7,887 nucleotides of DNA from Rhodothermia bacterium (GCA_018679295.1 JAHHLP010000512.1:1-7887); one strand, 5' to 3'. Numbered from the stretch's first letter, positions 1 to 6,288 are shown. Numbers and translations are program-made. Notes: generated by a model from the sequence alone, not told the origin.

Positions 1-7
1 GGAAAGA

Positions 8-124
8 ATGAATCGACGAAGATTCACCTTTGGACTGGCATCACGGATCGCGGGGGCCGTTCCTGCTCCTCACGCGGGTAAACCATGCTGTTGGCCGGGG
101 CCGCACTCACCCCTCACTGATTGA
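8..124 (+). CDS. Short ORF starting like a Tat signal peptide; possible gene remnant
   Basis: This is a 38-codon ORF (ATG at 8, TGA at 122-124). A purine-rich GGAAAG lies immediately upstream at the window edge and is placed too close for an ideal ribosome site. The N-terminus MNRRRFTFGLAS has a twin-arginine pattern (RRxF followed by a small/hydrophobic stretch and PAP), as in Tat-exported proteins. No mature protein follows: the reading turns into a Cys/Trp/Pro-rich tail and stops. A second frame, opening at 85 with a hydrophobic start (MLLAGAAL), stops at 120. It may be the broken 5' end of an exported protein, a very small peptide, or chance. I do not recognise a family. Low confidence. 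Confidence 0.2.
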   Translation: MNRRRFTFGLASRIAGAVPAPHAGKPCCWPGPHSPLTD

Positions 125-267
125 TTATTCTATTCTACTTTGATCAGGTGGGGCGGCATGGCCAACGGTTTGGTCTGACGACAATCGGCGGCGGACGGAT
201 TCTCGACCTCTTAACAAGGCGTGAGCAGAATCTGGTGGTTGCGAGCGTTGAATCTCCTTGTAATGCG
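125..267. other. Gene-free stretch, possible weak promoter near its end
   Basis: I see no convincing coding region here. The only candidate signal is TGTAAT at 259-264, which matches a sigma-70 -10 box at five of six positions. It would start a plus-strand transcript near 271, at the foot of the folded leader described next. No good -35 box lies at the right distance (TGGTTG at 236-241 is poor), so any promoter here would be weak or activator-dependent. Confidence 0.3.
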
Positions 268-321
268 CCGATCCTATGAGTGAGAAGGACGCCGAAGGGG
301 CGCGTCCCTTACTCGGATCGG
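268..321 (+). promoter_or_regulatory. Structured RNA leader (interrupted long hairpin) before the small ORF
   Basis: The two halves of this stretch pair in four consecutive blocks: CCGATCC (268-274) with GGATCGG (315-321), GAGT (278-281) with ACTC (311-314), AAGG (285-288) with CCTT (307-310), and ACGC (289-292) with GCGT (302-305). Small bulges separate the blocks (TAT at 275-277, GAG at 282-284, C at 306) and the loop is nine bases. That is 19 base pairs in register. The structure ends eight bases before the Shine-Dalgarno site of the 34-codon ORF, which suggests a 5' leader that could affect translation or RNA stability. An alternative local hairpin (AAGGGG-CGCG-TCCCTT, 295-310) competes with it. 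No known riboswitch class is recognised; function is inferred from position and pairing only. Confidence 0.4.
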
Positions 322-328
322 AATCGAC

Positions 329-334
329 AGGAGA
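329..334 (+). promoter_or_regulatory. Strong Shine-Dalgarno site AGGAGA
   Basis: AGGAGA sits eight bases before the ATG at 343 and eleven before the ATG at 346. It is among the best ribosome-binding sites in the window, and it is what singles out the short ORF at 343 over the longer overlapping frame that opens at 276, which has no comparable site. Confidence 0.6.
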
Positions 335-342
335 TAATCGTC

Positions 343-447
343 ATGATGGAATACAGACACGCCTTCGACCCGCGGCTCCGTTGCCGCGCACTCCTCGTGA
401 GTATGGCGGCGGCTACGATAGTTGCCACTTTATTGGACGTCGTGTAG
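343..447 (+). CDS. Small protein of 34 residues with hydrophobic C-terminal half
   Basis: This ORF has 34 codons plus TAG and begins with two consecutive ATGs (343 and 346) behind an ideally spaced AGGAGA. The first half is charged and basic (residues 1-16, with Arg-Leu-Arg-Cys-Arg at 11-15). The second half, from about residue 17, is an uninterrupted hydrophobic run rich in Ala, Val, Thr and Leu, broken only by one Asp near the end. This fits a single membrane-inserting helix or an uncleaved signal-like peptide, positive side in. A strong hairpin terminator starts 24 bases after the stop, so leader, ribosome site, ORF and terminator form a complete small transcription unit. It is the only plausible plus-strand gene besides the doubtful ORF at 8. 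Possibilities are a small membrane protein, a leader peptide, or a type I toxin-like peptide; no antisense RNA is evident. No family recognised. The size means coding cannot be proven from composition. Confidence 0.5.
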   Translation: MMEYRHAFDPRLRCRALLVSMAAATIVATLLDVV

Positions 448-470
448 CGTCGCAACGCGACAAGAAGCGC

Positions 471-506
471 ATAAAGCCCGATCGCGGAGATGCGGTCGGG
501 CTTTAT
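471..506 (+). terminator. Rho-independent terminator, probably shared by converging transcripts
   Basis: The arms at 471-485 (ATAAAGCCCGATCGC) and 492-506 (GCGGTCGGGCTTTAT) pair over 15 positions with one T-G wobble, around a six-base loop (486-491). On the plus strand the stem runs into a T-rich tail (TTTATTTCTTT, 502-512), a good intrinsic terminator for the 34-codon ORF. On the minus strand only a short T-rich stretch inside the stem follows, so it would stop transcripts arriving from the gene at 586-822 less efficiently, though it is suitably placed for that too. Confidence 0.75.
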
Positions 507-585
507 TTCTTTCGGACATTCATTCTTCACTGCCGTCAGTGGTCCCGGTCTTAGCAGGCCGACTGTTCTCAGCAAGCAACGATAG

Positions 586-822
586 TCAGAGAATTCGGTC
601 CAAAACCAGGTCGCAGCATTTGCGCCGAAACTGCTCGGCGCGCTCCTCATTCATCTCGTTTTTCTCGATCGTCTCATCGACTACCTTGGCCAGCTGCTGA
701 GCCAGGCTCACGATGACGGCAGACTGGCCGCTCTTTTCCGCCGAGGTGTTTAGCTCGCCCAGAAAGCCGGAAACCGCTGAATCCAGGCGGCTGGATATGC
801 TATTGAGCAATATTTTGCGCAT
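586..822 (-). CDS. Hypothetical protein, 78 residues, predicted helical and soluble
   Basis: I do not recognise a family. The protein has no signal peptide or membrane span. It reads as two or three amphipathic helices, with a charged Glu/Lys/Arg-rich second half and a Cys-Cys pair at 69-70 (KCCDLVLD). Codons favour G or C in the third position, as in the neighbouring genes, which supports real coding. The ATG at 822 is the only usable start: an in-frame TAG lies 33 bases upstream. No clear Shine-Dalgarno site precedes it. It lies 96 bases downstream of the kinase gene on the same strand, with no terminator visible between, so it may be co-transcribed with the kinase. A role as partner or substrate of the kinase is speculation from position. 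Confidence 0.55.
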   Translation of the reverse strand: MRKILLNSISSRLDSAVSGFLGELNTSAEKSGQSAVIVSLAQQLAKVVDETIEKNEMNEERAEQFRRKCCDLVLDRIL

Positions 823-918
823 GTCGCGGGCTTGATGTTGAAAAGCACCTTCTATCTAACGACGATTCCGGTGTTTTTCGGGATTTCCATCTCCAGCCCA
901 CCGATGCCCGCATCCCTG

Positions 919-3714
919 CTACTGCCAGGCCGCGTAAAGATCTGTCATTGCCTGCCGCGCCCGCCCGCGAAGCTCGCTCCCGAGGGGCAGCCGCTCGGCC
1001 ATCGCCGCGACTGTGGCGGTAAGGACCATCTCAGCTTCCGCGTGTCGGCCAGCCTTACTTAGTCCGATCCCGTGCCATAGCCGCACCTCGAGCGTACGTT
1101 CGTGATCAGGTCCGTACAAGCTGTGACGGATCGCCGAGGCCTTGTCCAGCAGTTCGACGGACTCCTCCGCTTTGCCGAGCTCAACGAGTACTCTGCCGAG
1201 CCACATCATCGACTCTGTGGTTGGGAGGGTATTATCGCCGATCAGCTCCGAACGAATACCGAGAACTTCCCTGAAGACAGATTCAGCTTCCTGTAACCGG
1301 CCTCGCTCAGTAAGCCGTCTGCCCCAGATCTGAATTGCCGCTGCCGTTTGCACGTGACGGGTGCCCAGCAGGTCGCGATACAGCCTCAACGCCTCGGCTA
1401 GAAGGCTGTCACTGGCTGCGTCGTCACCCCGTGCGTGCTGTAGCTGACCTAACTGGTTTACCGAGTGCGCGTAGGTCAAGTGACGTTCACCAAACGATTC
1501 GCGCCGGATCTCCATCGCCTCCTGAAGCATCTGCTCTGCCTCATCGAATCGACCGCGATCCGTCATCAGAAGACCGAGATGACTTAGACTCTGGGCAACC
1601 TGCGGATGCCGTTGTCCAAGACGAGCCCGTCGTATCTGCAGCGCTTGGCGAAGGTTCTCCTCCGCCTCCGTCATGCGACCCATACGAACCAGAAGGGATC
1701 CATGGTCGTGCATCGTTTGTGCGACCTCCGTGTGATCCGGTCCCAGTACGCGGGTCATGACATCTAGAGCCCTCCTGTAAAGAGAGTCCGCCTCGATAAG
1801 GCGATGCTCCTGCTGATTCACATACGCGAGATGCCGATGAATACCGGCTACCTTCACGTGCTCGGTCCCATGCAGCGCCGAGAAGATGTCCAGAGCCTCG
1901 AGAAGAAGGTGACGCGCCTCAGTGAACTGCCCAAGATTGATATACACCACGGCAAGACCGTCGAGCATATCGGCGGACCGATCGCTGCGCTCACCATAGA
2001 CCTCGCGACCTCTTTCGAGCGCATCCAACATAAGATCTCTCGCCTCCTCGTGGTCGCCAATCTTGTTGACCACCCACGATAGCTTGGCCATGATGTCGGC
2101 AGTAGCGGCATCGTCCCTGACTGCGGCGGACCCCCGATCAGCGAGAGAAAGCTCGTACAACTCGCGCGCCTTTTCATACAGACCGTAGTCTTCGTACAAG
2201 TCGCCCAGAACTACCGCTATCTCGGCGGCGAGATCAGGTTCGCCGGCCAGGTCCGCATGCAGGCGCTGCCTGCCCATATCCAGGATCTGCTCCACGTGCT
2301 GCAGCTCGTCCGGACGCGCATTTGGGTCGAACCCGGCCAGCATGTCCTTCATGAAGCGCGTCGTTTGCTCGGCGCGTGAAGCCTGCTCCGCCCGCTCAGA
2401 GGCCTGCCATAGCGAAACCCAAAGTCCACCGAGCAACGACAGCGTGACCACGGCTACAGCCGCAACAATGATGCGGTTGCGACGGATGTATTTCGAAATG
2501 CGGTAGGCATACGTGTCCTTCCGAGCTGTAACCGGCCGCGAATCAAGAAAGCGACCGATGTCATCCGAGAACGACTGCACCGACTGATAGCGGCGCGCCG
2601 GCTCCTTCCGCAACGCCTTCATGACAATGGTATCGATGTCGCCGCGAAGCTGTCGCTCAAGGCTGTCGAGGCTTGCTGATCGGCGCCGGGCGACGTCTGC
2701 AGGCGTCAAGTACTCTTCCTCATCCTCCGCTTCTACCGGCTCCCTGAGACAAGCGCTCGGCGGAGGTGGATCGACCTCACAAACCGTCTTCACGATTCGT
2801 GCCGCGCTGGCACCCGACATCTCGTACGGTCTCTTACCCGCGAGAAGTTGATACAGCAGTATGCCGAGCGAGTAAACGTCGGAGACTGTCGTAACCGGCT
2901 CGCCCCGTACCTGCTCGGGACTGGCATACTCCGGAGTCAGATTCAAGGTCGGCCTCGCGGCTCCGGGCCGGTCGTGCTCTGCATCGAGCAGCTTCGCGAT
3001 TCCGAAATCGACCAGCTTGACCTGCCCGTCGTCGGTCACCATCACGTTCGACGGCTTGATGTCGCGATGCACGATAAGCTGGCCGTGGGCATGCTGGACC
3101 ACCGAACACACACGCTGAAAGAGAGCGAGTCGGTCACGTATCGAAAGCCCGCCCGCATCGCAGTACTCGTCGATCGGGCGCCCGTCGATGTACTCCATCA
3201 CGATAAATGGGATGCCCTCTTCCGTAACACCGCCATCAAGCAGTCGCGCTATCCCCGGATGGTTGAGCGAGGCAAGTATTTGCCTTTCGGCAAGAAAACG
3301 ACGCTGCTGCGCCCGGCTCATGCGGTCTTCTCGCAGCAGCTTCAGGGCTACCCGCTGCGTGAACTCACCGTCTGCGCGTTCACCCATGTAGACGGCACCT
3401 GCGCCTCCCCATCCGATACGCTCGACGATGCGGTATCGACCTATACGCCCACTTGCCGACGCCCACTCTTCCCGATCCTCCTCTACGCGAGACCCGTTTC
3501 GATGCGAGTCGATGATTAGCGTCGAGGCGACCTCGCTGGCCGGTCTCGAAAGGAAGGTACCCGCATTGTCGGCGGCACGAAGCATCGCTGCCACCTCGCG
3601 AAAAAGATCGGGGTCCTCACAAACGCCTCTCAGCCATTCGAGGCGCTCATCTTCCGGATGATCCAGCGCTGCTTCAAATAAAGATTCTATGTCCTTCCAG
3701 TCGGGAGCTGACAT
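919..3714 (-). CDS. Transmembrane Ser/Thr protein kinase with C-terminal TPR repeats
   Basis: This 931-residue receptor-like Hanks-type kinase phosphorylates Ser/Thr on partner proteins. Residues 1-70 form the Trp/acid-rich helical preface common in this kinase class. The kinase domain spans about 94-390: glycine loop GWGGAGAV (101-108), catalytic Lys125 in VALK, alpha-C Glu143, HRDIKPSN (216-223, catalytic Asp218), DFG (236-238), an activation segment with Thr256 and Thr260, and SPE (265-267). All catalytic residues are present, so it should be active. An acidic insert lies at 326-335. One membrane helix follows at about 415-436, then a short charged linker. Residues 491-910 are ten tandem 42-residue TPRs with the kinesin-light-chain pattern (hydrophobic pairs, GR..EAE, LG..H). 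Topology puts the kinase in the cytoplasm and the TPRs in the periplasm. ATG at 3714 has only a weak ribosome site (AAGA). The neighbouring non-canonical ECF sigma factor is the likely substrate, by family precedent. Confidence 0.93.
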   Translation of the reverse strand: MSAPDWKDIESLFEAALDHPEDERLEWLRGVCEDPDLFREVAAMLRAADNAGTFLSRPASEVASTLIIDSHRNGSRVEEDREEWASASGRIGRYRIVERIGWGGAGAVYMGERADGEFTQRVALKLLREDRMSRAQQRRFLAERQILASLNHPGIARLLDGGVTEEGIPFIVMEYIDGRPIDEYCDAGGLSIRDRLALFQRVCSVVQHAHGQLIVHRDIKPSNVMVTDDGQVKLVDFGIAKLLDAEHDRPGAARPTLNLTPEYASPEQVRGEPVTTVSDVYSLGILLYQLLAGKRPYEMSGASAARIVKTVCEVDPPPPSACLREPVEAEDEEEYLTPADVARRRSASLDSLERQLRGDIDTIVMKALRKEPARRYQSVQSFSDDIGRFLDSRPVTARKDTYAYRISKYIRRNRIIVAAVAVVTLSLLGGLWVSLWQASERAEQASRAEQTTRFMKDMLAGFDPNARPDELQHVEQILDMGRQRLHADLAGEPDLAAEIAVVLGDLYEDYGLYEKARELYELSLADRGSAAVRDDAATADIMAKLSWVVNKIGDHEEARDLMLDALERGREVYGERSDRSADMLDGLAVVYINLGQFTEARHLLLEALDIFSALHGTEHVKVAGIHRHLAYVNQQEHRLIEADSLYRRALDVMTRVLGPDHTEVAQTMHDHGSLLVRMGRMTEAEENLRQALQIRRARLGQRHPQVAQSLSHLGLLMTDRGRFDEAEQMLQEAMEIRRESFGERHLTYAHSVNQLGQLQHARGDDAASDSLLAEALRLYRDLLGTRHVQTAAAIQIWGRRLTERGRLQEAESVFREVLGIRSELIGDNTLPTTESMMWLGRVLVELGKAEESVELLDKASAIRHSLYGPDHERTLEVRLWHGIGLSKAGRHAEAEMVLTATVAAMAERLPLGSELRGRARQAMTDLYAAWQ

Positions 3715-3917
3715 TTCTTAGCGGTGACGGGCGGTCGATTGCCCAAGGTTTGCCCACAAGCCGAGCCAACCTGTCGGCGAAGCCCCTGCGATGAAGTGTA
3801 GGGAAGATGTCACGGGTGCGTGTGATGAAGGGTAAGTGGTAAGGAGCTCAACAACGCTATTCTATATGAACGCGAGAAAAGTATTCAATTTCGGACAAGT
3901 ACTGACCTGGACGCTCC
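3715..3917 (-). promoter_or_regulatory. Kinase upstream region with candidate promoter and direct repeat
   Basis: This 203-base gap separates the transporter from the kinase. On the minus strand, TTGAAT (3888-3883) and TATAGA (3866-3861) are spaced by 16 bases, a fair sigma-70-type promoter. Initiation near 3854 would give a leader of about 140 bases before the kinase ATG. Near the kinase start, TTGCCCA occurs twice (3739-3745 and 3750-3756), separated by four bases, an 11-base period that could be an operator. No convincing terminator for the transporter gene is visible, so read-through into the kinase is also possible. Confidence 0.4.
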
Positions 3918-5135
3918 CTAGCGGCTTCCAGATGCCATCCTTGCTGCCTCCGGGAGGGCACGGAGCGCTCTCATACTCCAGATCCCGAAGATCGGGCCGA
4001 GCGTCAGAAGGACGAACGACCATCGCCAGCCTACCGCCTCGACGATGGGCGGCACAATCTGGATCGTCACGACCGTCAGCAAGAACCCCATGCAGGTTTG
4101 GATGGTCAGTGCGCTGCCGACGTACCTCTTGTCGGTCAGCTCGCTGACGGCCGCACTGAACTGTGCGCTGTCTGCCACAACGGCGAATCCCCAAATGAGG
4201 CACAAAACCGTGAGTAGCAGAGGCAGCTCGACGAGGAATCCGGCCGCCAGCGCGCACGAGCCGGACAGACCCAGACTCCAGACGGTCAAGCGCGTGCGTC
4301 CGAACCGGTCGGCGAGTGCTCCGGCGAGCACGCAGCCCACTCCTCCGATGGCTATGACGGAGAAGCCGGCAATGCGCGCTGCCTCCCCGCTCCAGCCGGC
4401 GGCGGCGTAGACTTCGATCAGCAGGATGGGTACCCAGGTCCACATGGCGTACAGCTCCCACATATGGCCGAGGTATCCGAAGTTGGCCAGTCTCGTTGGT
4501 CGATGAGCCAGTGCCTGGCCAACAAATCGCCAGTTGAATGGCGCCGACTCGGAGAGATGCGGTCCAACTCGCACAAAGAGCAGAATCACCACCCCTCCAA
4601 TGGCCGCCAGAAGCGAGCTGACCTGCAATACGATCGGCCAAGGAGGCATCCCGGCTTCGCCAAAAAACGGCACGGCGTTGATCAGATGAGGCATCGCGGA
4701 ACCGATCGTGATCCCGCCAACCAGAATGCCAATGCCAAGTCCGCGATCTTCCAGGCACCAGCTCGCGACCACTTTCATTCCAGGTGGATAGACAGCCGCG
4801 AGGGTCGCGCCGGTAAGGAAACGCAGGACCAACACCCCCGCAAGCCCCGGCGAAAAGAGCGCGATCGCCGCGTTAAAGGCAGCCCCTGCCAGGGAAGCCA
4901 CTCCAATGAGGACCCGGAGCGGGATTCGATCGGCAAGATTCAGGATGGCGCTTAAGAGAGCACCGACGACGAAGCCCACCTGCACGCTCATGGTCAACCA
5001 TGAGGCCCTTGACGCCGGCAGGTTCCACTGGTCTGAGAGCTGTGGAACAACGGCCGACGCCGAGAACCATAGCCCCAGGGCGAGAAGTTCGGCGCCCGTC
5101 AGAACGGCGAGGTTGGACCATTTCTTGGAAAGCAT
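3918..5135 (-). CDS. Major facilitator superfamily transporter, substrate unknown
   Basis: This 405-residue inner-membrane protein has about twelve hydrophobic helices split into two halves, the usual MFS size. The MFS motif A is clear in the second half, between helices 8 and 9 (GALADRFGRTRL, 272-283). A decayed counterpart lies in the first half (NLADRIPLR, 66-74). The helix 4 region has Arg105 followed by a Gly/Ala-rich stretch and YPPGMKVVASW (116-126). Transport is presumably driven by an ion gradient. The substrate cannot be read from the sequence; efflux or uptake of a small molecule is equally possible. The ATG at 5135 is the first possible start, because an in-frame TGA abuts it, and AAGG at 5148-5145 is a good ribosome site. 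The gene starts 50 bases after the ECF sigma gene ends, so the two are likely co-transcribed. Confidence 0.9.
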   Translation of the reverse strand: MLSKKWSNLAVLTGAELLALGLWFSASAVVPQLSDQWNLPASRASWLTMSVQVGFVVGALLSAILNLADRIPLRVLIGVASLAGAAFNAAIALFSPGLAGVLVLRFLTGATLAAVYPPGMKVVASWCLEDRGLGIGILVGGITIGSAMPHLINAVPFFGEAGMPPWPIVLQVSSLLAAIGGVVILLFVRVGPHLSESAPFNWRFVGQALAHRPTRLANFGYLGHMWELYAMWTWVPILLIEVYAAAGWSGEAARIAGFSVIAIGGVGCVLAGALADRFGRTRLTVWSLGLSGSCALAAGFLVELPLLLTVLCLIWGFAVVADSAQFSAAVSELTDKRYVGSALTIQTCMGFLLTVVTIQIVPPIVEAVGWRWSFVLLTLGPIFGIWSMRALRALPEAARMASGSR

Positions 5136-5185
5136 TCAGGGTCGCCTTGCCGCGCGTCTTCCCGGTCATCCGGACCCGGCCGACT

Positions 5186-5749
5186 TCACTCCATTTCTGG
5201 GTACAACTCCTTAAAGAGCCACGCCCTGGCCTTCACCCAGTCGCGGCGCACCGTCCGATCGGAGACGTCAAGCACAGCGGCGATCTCATCATCCGTGAGG
5301 CCCCCGAAGAACCGGTACTCTACAACACGACAGAGTCGCGAACTGAGGGTCTCCAGCCGTGACATCGCCTGGTCGAGCATCACCAGCATTTCGGCCTGCG
5401 CCTCGACGGCGATTGTCCTCTCGTTCAACGTGAGCGGCTTGCTCTTGCCGCCCCGCTTCAAAGCATTTCGCTTTCGTGCGTAGTCTACCAGGATTCGTCG
5501 CATGGCCTGCGCCGCGACCGCGCGAAAGTGGGCGCGGTCCTGCCACTCCACGTTCTCACGATCGACGAGCTTCAGGTACGCCTCGTGTACGAGTGCCGTC
5601 GTGTTTAACGTATGGCCGGAGCGCTCACGCTGCAGATGCCGGTGCGCGATCAGCTTAAGCTCGTCGTAGACGTACGGAAGGATGGTGTCAAAAGCGTCGT
5701 CATCCCCGTCCCGCACGCGCACGAGCATGCGCGTAAACTCTCCAGCCAT
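5186..5749 (-). CDS. ECF sigma factor of the kinase-associated (Sigma70_ECF/TIGR02999) type
   Basis: This 187-residue alternative sigma factor directs RNA polymerase to a specific promoter set. Region 2 covers about residues 5-95, with HTLNTTALVHEAYLKL at 46-61, a hallmark of this family. Region 4 ends with the helix-turn-helix LTDDEIAAVLDVSDRTVRR (151-169). Where typical ECF factors carry DAED in region 2.2, this one has Asn49-Thr50-Thr51-Ala52, with no acidic residue. In the Vibrio EcfP/PknT pair, a kinase restores the missing negative charge by phosphorylating a threonine here. No anti-sigma gene lies next to it, but a Ser/Thr kinase lies two genes downstream. An in-frame TGA abuts the ATG at 5749, fixing it as the earliest start. 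GGCGG seven bases upstream is a weak ribosome site. Phospho-activation is inference from family knowledge; the sigma factor identity is secure. Confidence 0.93.
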   Translation of the reverse strand: MAGEFTRMLVRVRDGDDDAFDTILPYVYDELKLIAHRHLQRERSGHTLNTTALVHEAYLKLVDRENVEWQDRAHFRAVAAQAMRRILVDYARKRNALKRGGKSKPLTLNERTIAVEAQAEMLVMLDQAMSRLETLSSRLCRVVEYRFFGGLTDDEIAAVLDVSDRTVRRDWVKARAWLFKELYPEME

Positions 5750-5961
5750 TCAGTACCGCCGCTTGTAGTATCCGTCCGTTGTCGCTCACTGCCACCTAAT
5801 AACTGAATAATAACCAAAATGCGGGCTAATAGACACAAAACCGTGCCAGACAACGCCCTCTACGGATCAGCCGGAGACGATCCAGTCTCGGTCTTATGAA
5901 ACCGCGGGCCGGCCGACGACGGGCCGCGGCAACGTTCTGACACGACGCCGAAGTATGCGCG
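5750..5961 (-). promoter_or_regulatory. Upstream region of the ECF sigma gene: candidate promoter and repeat
   Basis: This 212-base gap lies between the two gene clusters and contains no gene. On the minus strand, TTGTCT (5853-5848) and TATTAG (5831-5826) lie 16 bases apart, a modest sigma-70-like promoter with four of six matches in each box. Just downstream of the expected start, TAATAAC occurs twice (5797-5803 and 5808-5814) with a four-base gap, in an AT-rich stretch unlike its surroundings. It could be a repressor operator or part of an A/T-rich leader. No ECF-type GGAAC/CGTC promoter was found, so autoregulation is not evident. Confidence 0.35.
5902..5929 (-). terminator. Possible terminator hairpin after the four-gene stress cluster
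   Basis: CCGCGGGCC (5902-5910) pairs with GGGCCGCGG (5921-5929) at eight of nine positions around a ten-base loop. This very GC-rich hairpin lies 33 bases beyond the stop of the small membrane protein gene. On the minus strand only TTT follows, so it is a weak intrinsic terminator, or a stabilising 3' structure. Confidence 0.4.
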
Positions 5962-6288
5962 CTAGGCCGCAGCCCTCAGGCCATATAGCCAAAGCATCGT
6001 TTCGATCATGATGGTCACCACCCCCACAAGGCAAAGCGGAATCGACAGTTGACGCTCGAATGGTTGACCAAAAAAAAGAACCGTCCTTTTCGCAATGATT
6101 CCGTAAGCGCAGAGCACGGTCCCCGCTACCAGAAGAAGCTCAACGAGAATCCAGACAGGAAGAAGTCCAAAGACAATGAAATAGGCGGTTTCAGAAGAGG
6201 TGGTCAGCCACAGACCTGCACGCAGGCCGATGACTCCGGCTACACCGGCAGCGATCATCTCCGGCGATCGAGTCACCAGCGTACTCAT
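5962..6288 (-). CDS. Small integral membrane protein, 108 residues, unknown function
   Basis: The family is not recognised. Hydrophobicity shows a first membrane span at about 11-29, a long hydrophobic stretch at about 36-65 that could be one long or two short helices, and a last span at about 81-103. Basic residues between (Lys67, Arg68, Arg79) suggest a cytoplasmic loop there. It has no recognisable catalytic or metal-binding motif; Cys60 and Cys86 are isolated within or near spans. It begins 27 bases after the preceding gene on the same strand and lies last in the cluster, so co-transcription with the sigma/anti-sigma/sensor genes is likely. The ribosome site is weak (TTGGA). It may be an accessory to the envelope-stress module or simply a passenger. 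Confidence 0.75.
   Translation of the reverse strand: MSTLVTRSPEMIAAGVAGVIGLRAGLWLTTSSETAYFIVFGLLPVWILVELLLVAGTVLCAYGIIAKRTVLFFGQPFERQLSIPLCLVGVVTIMIETMLWLYGLRAAA

Noticed and set aside
295..310. Small hairpin AAGGGG-CGCG-TCCCTT as a separate terminator
   Set aside because: It has no T-rich tail and is better explained as part of, or an alternative to, the longer leader fold at 268-321.
276..554. 92-codon plus-strand frame covering the leader, the 34-codon ORF and the terminator
   Set aside because: It has no good ribosome site, runs through the strong terminator hairpin, and its translation is low-complexity and Arg-rich with no recognisable fold.
309..650. 113-codon minus-strand frame overlapping the 3' end of the 78-residue gene
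   Set aside because: It overlaps a better gene in another frame, spans the terminator, and its translation shows no domain or coherent pattern.
875..918. Tiny minus-strand ORFs between the kinase and the 78-residue gene (for example ATG at 890, 12 codons)
   Set aside because: Very short, poorly spaced ribosome sites, and no supporting structure.
2848..3519. 223-codon plus-strand frame opposite the kinase domain
   Set aside because: It is antisense to the conserved kinase motifs, which explain the open frame; no family features are seen.
3862..4758. 298-codon minus-strand frame inside the transporter gene
   Set aside because: Its Arg/His/Ser-rich translation is typical of an out-of-frame shadow, while the overlapping frame gives a clear twelve-span transporter with MFS motif A.
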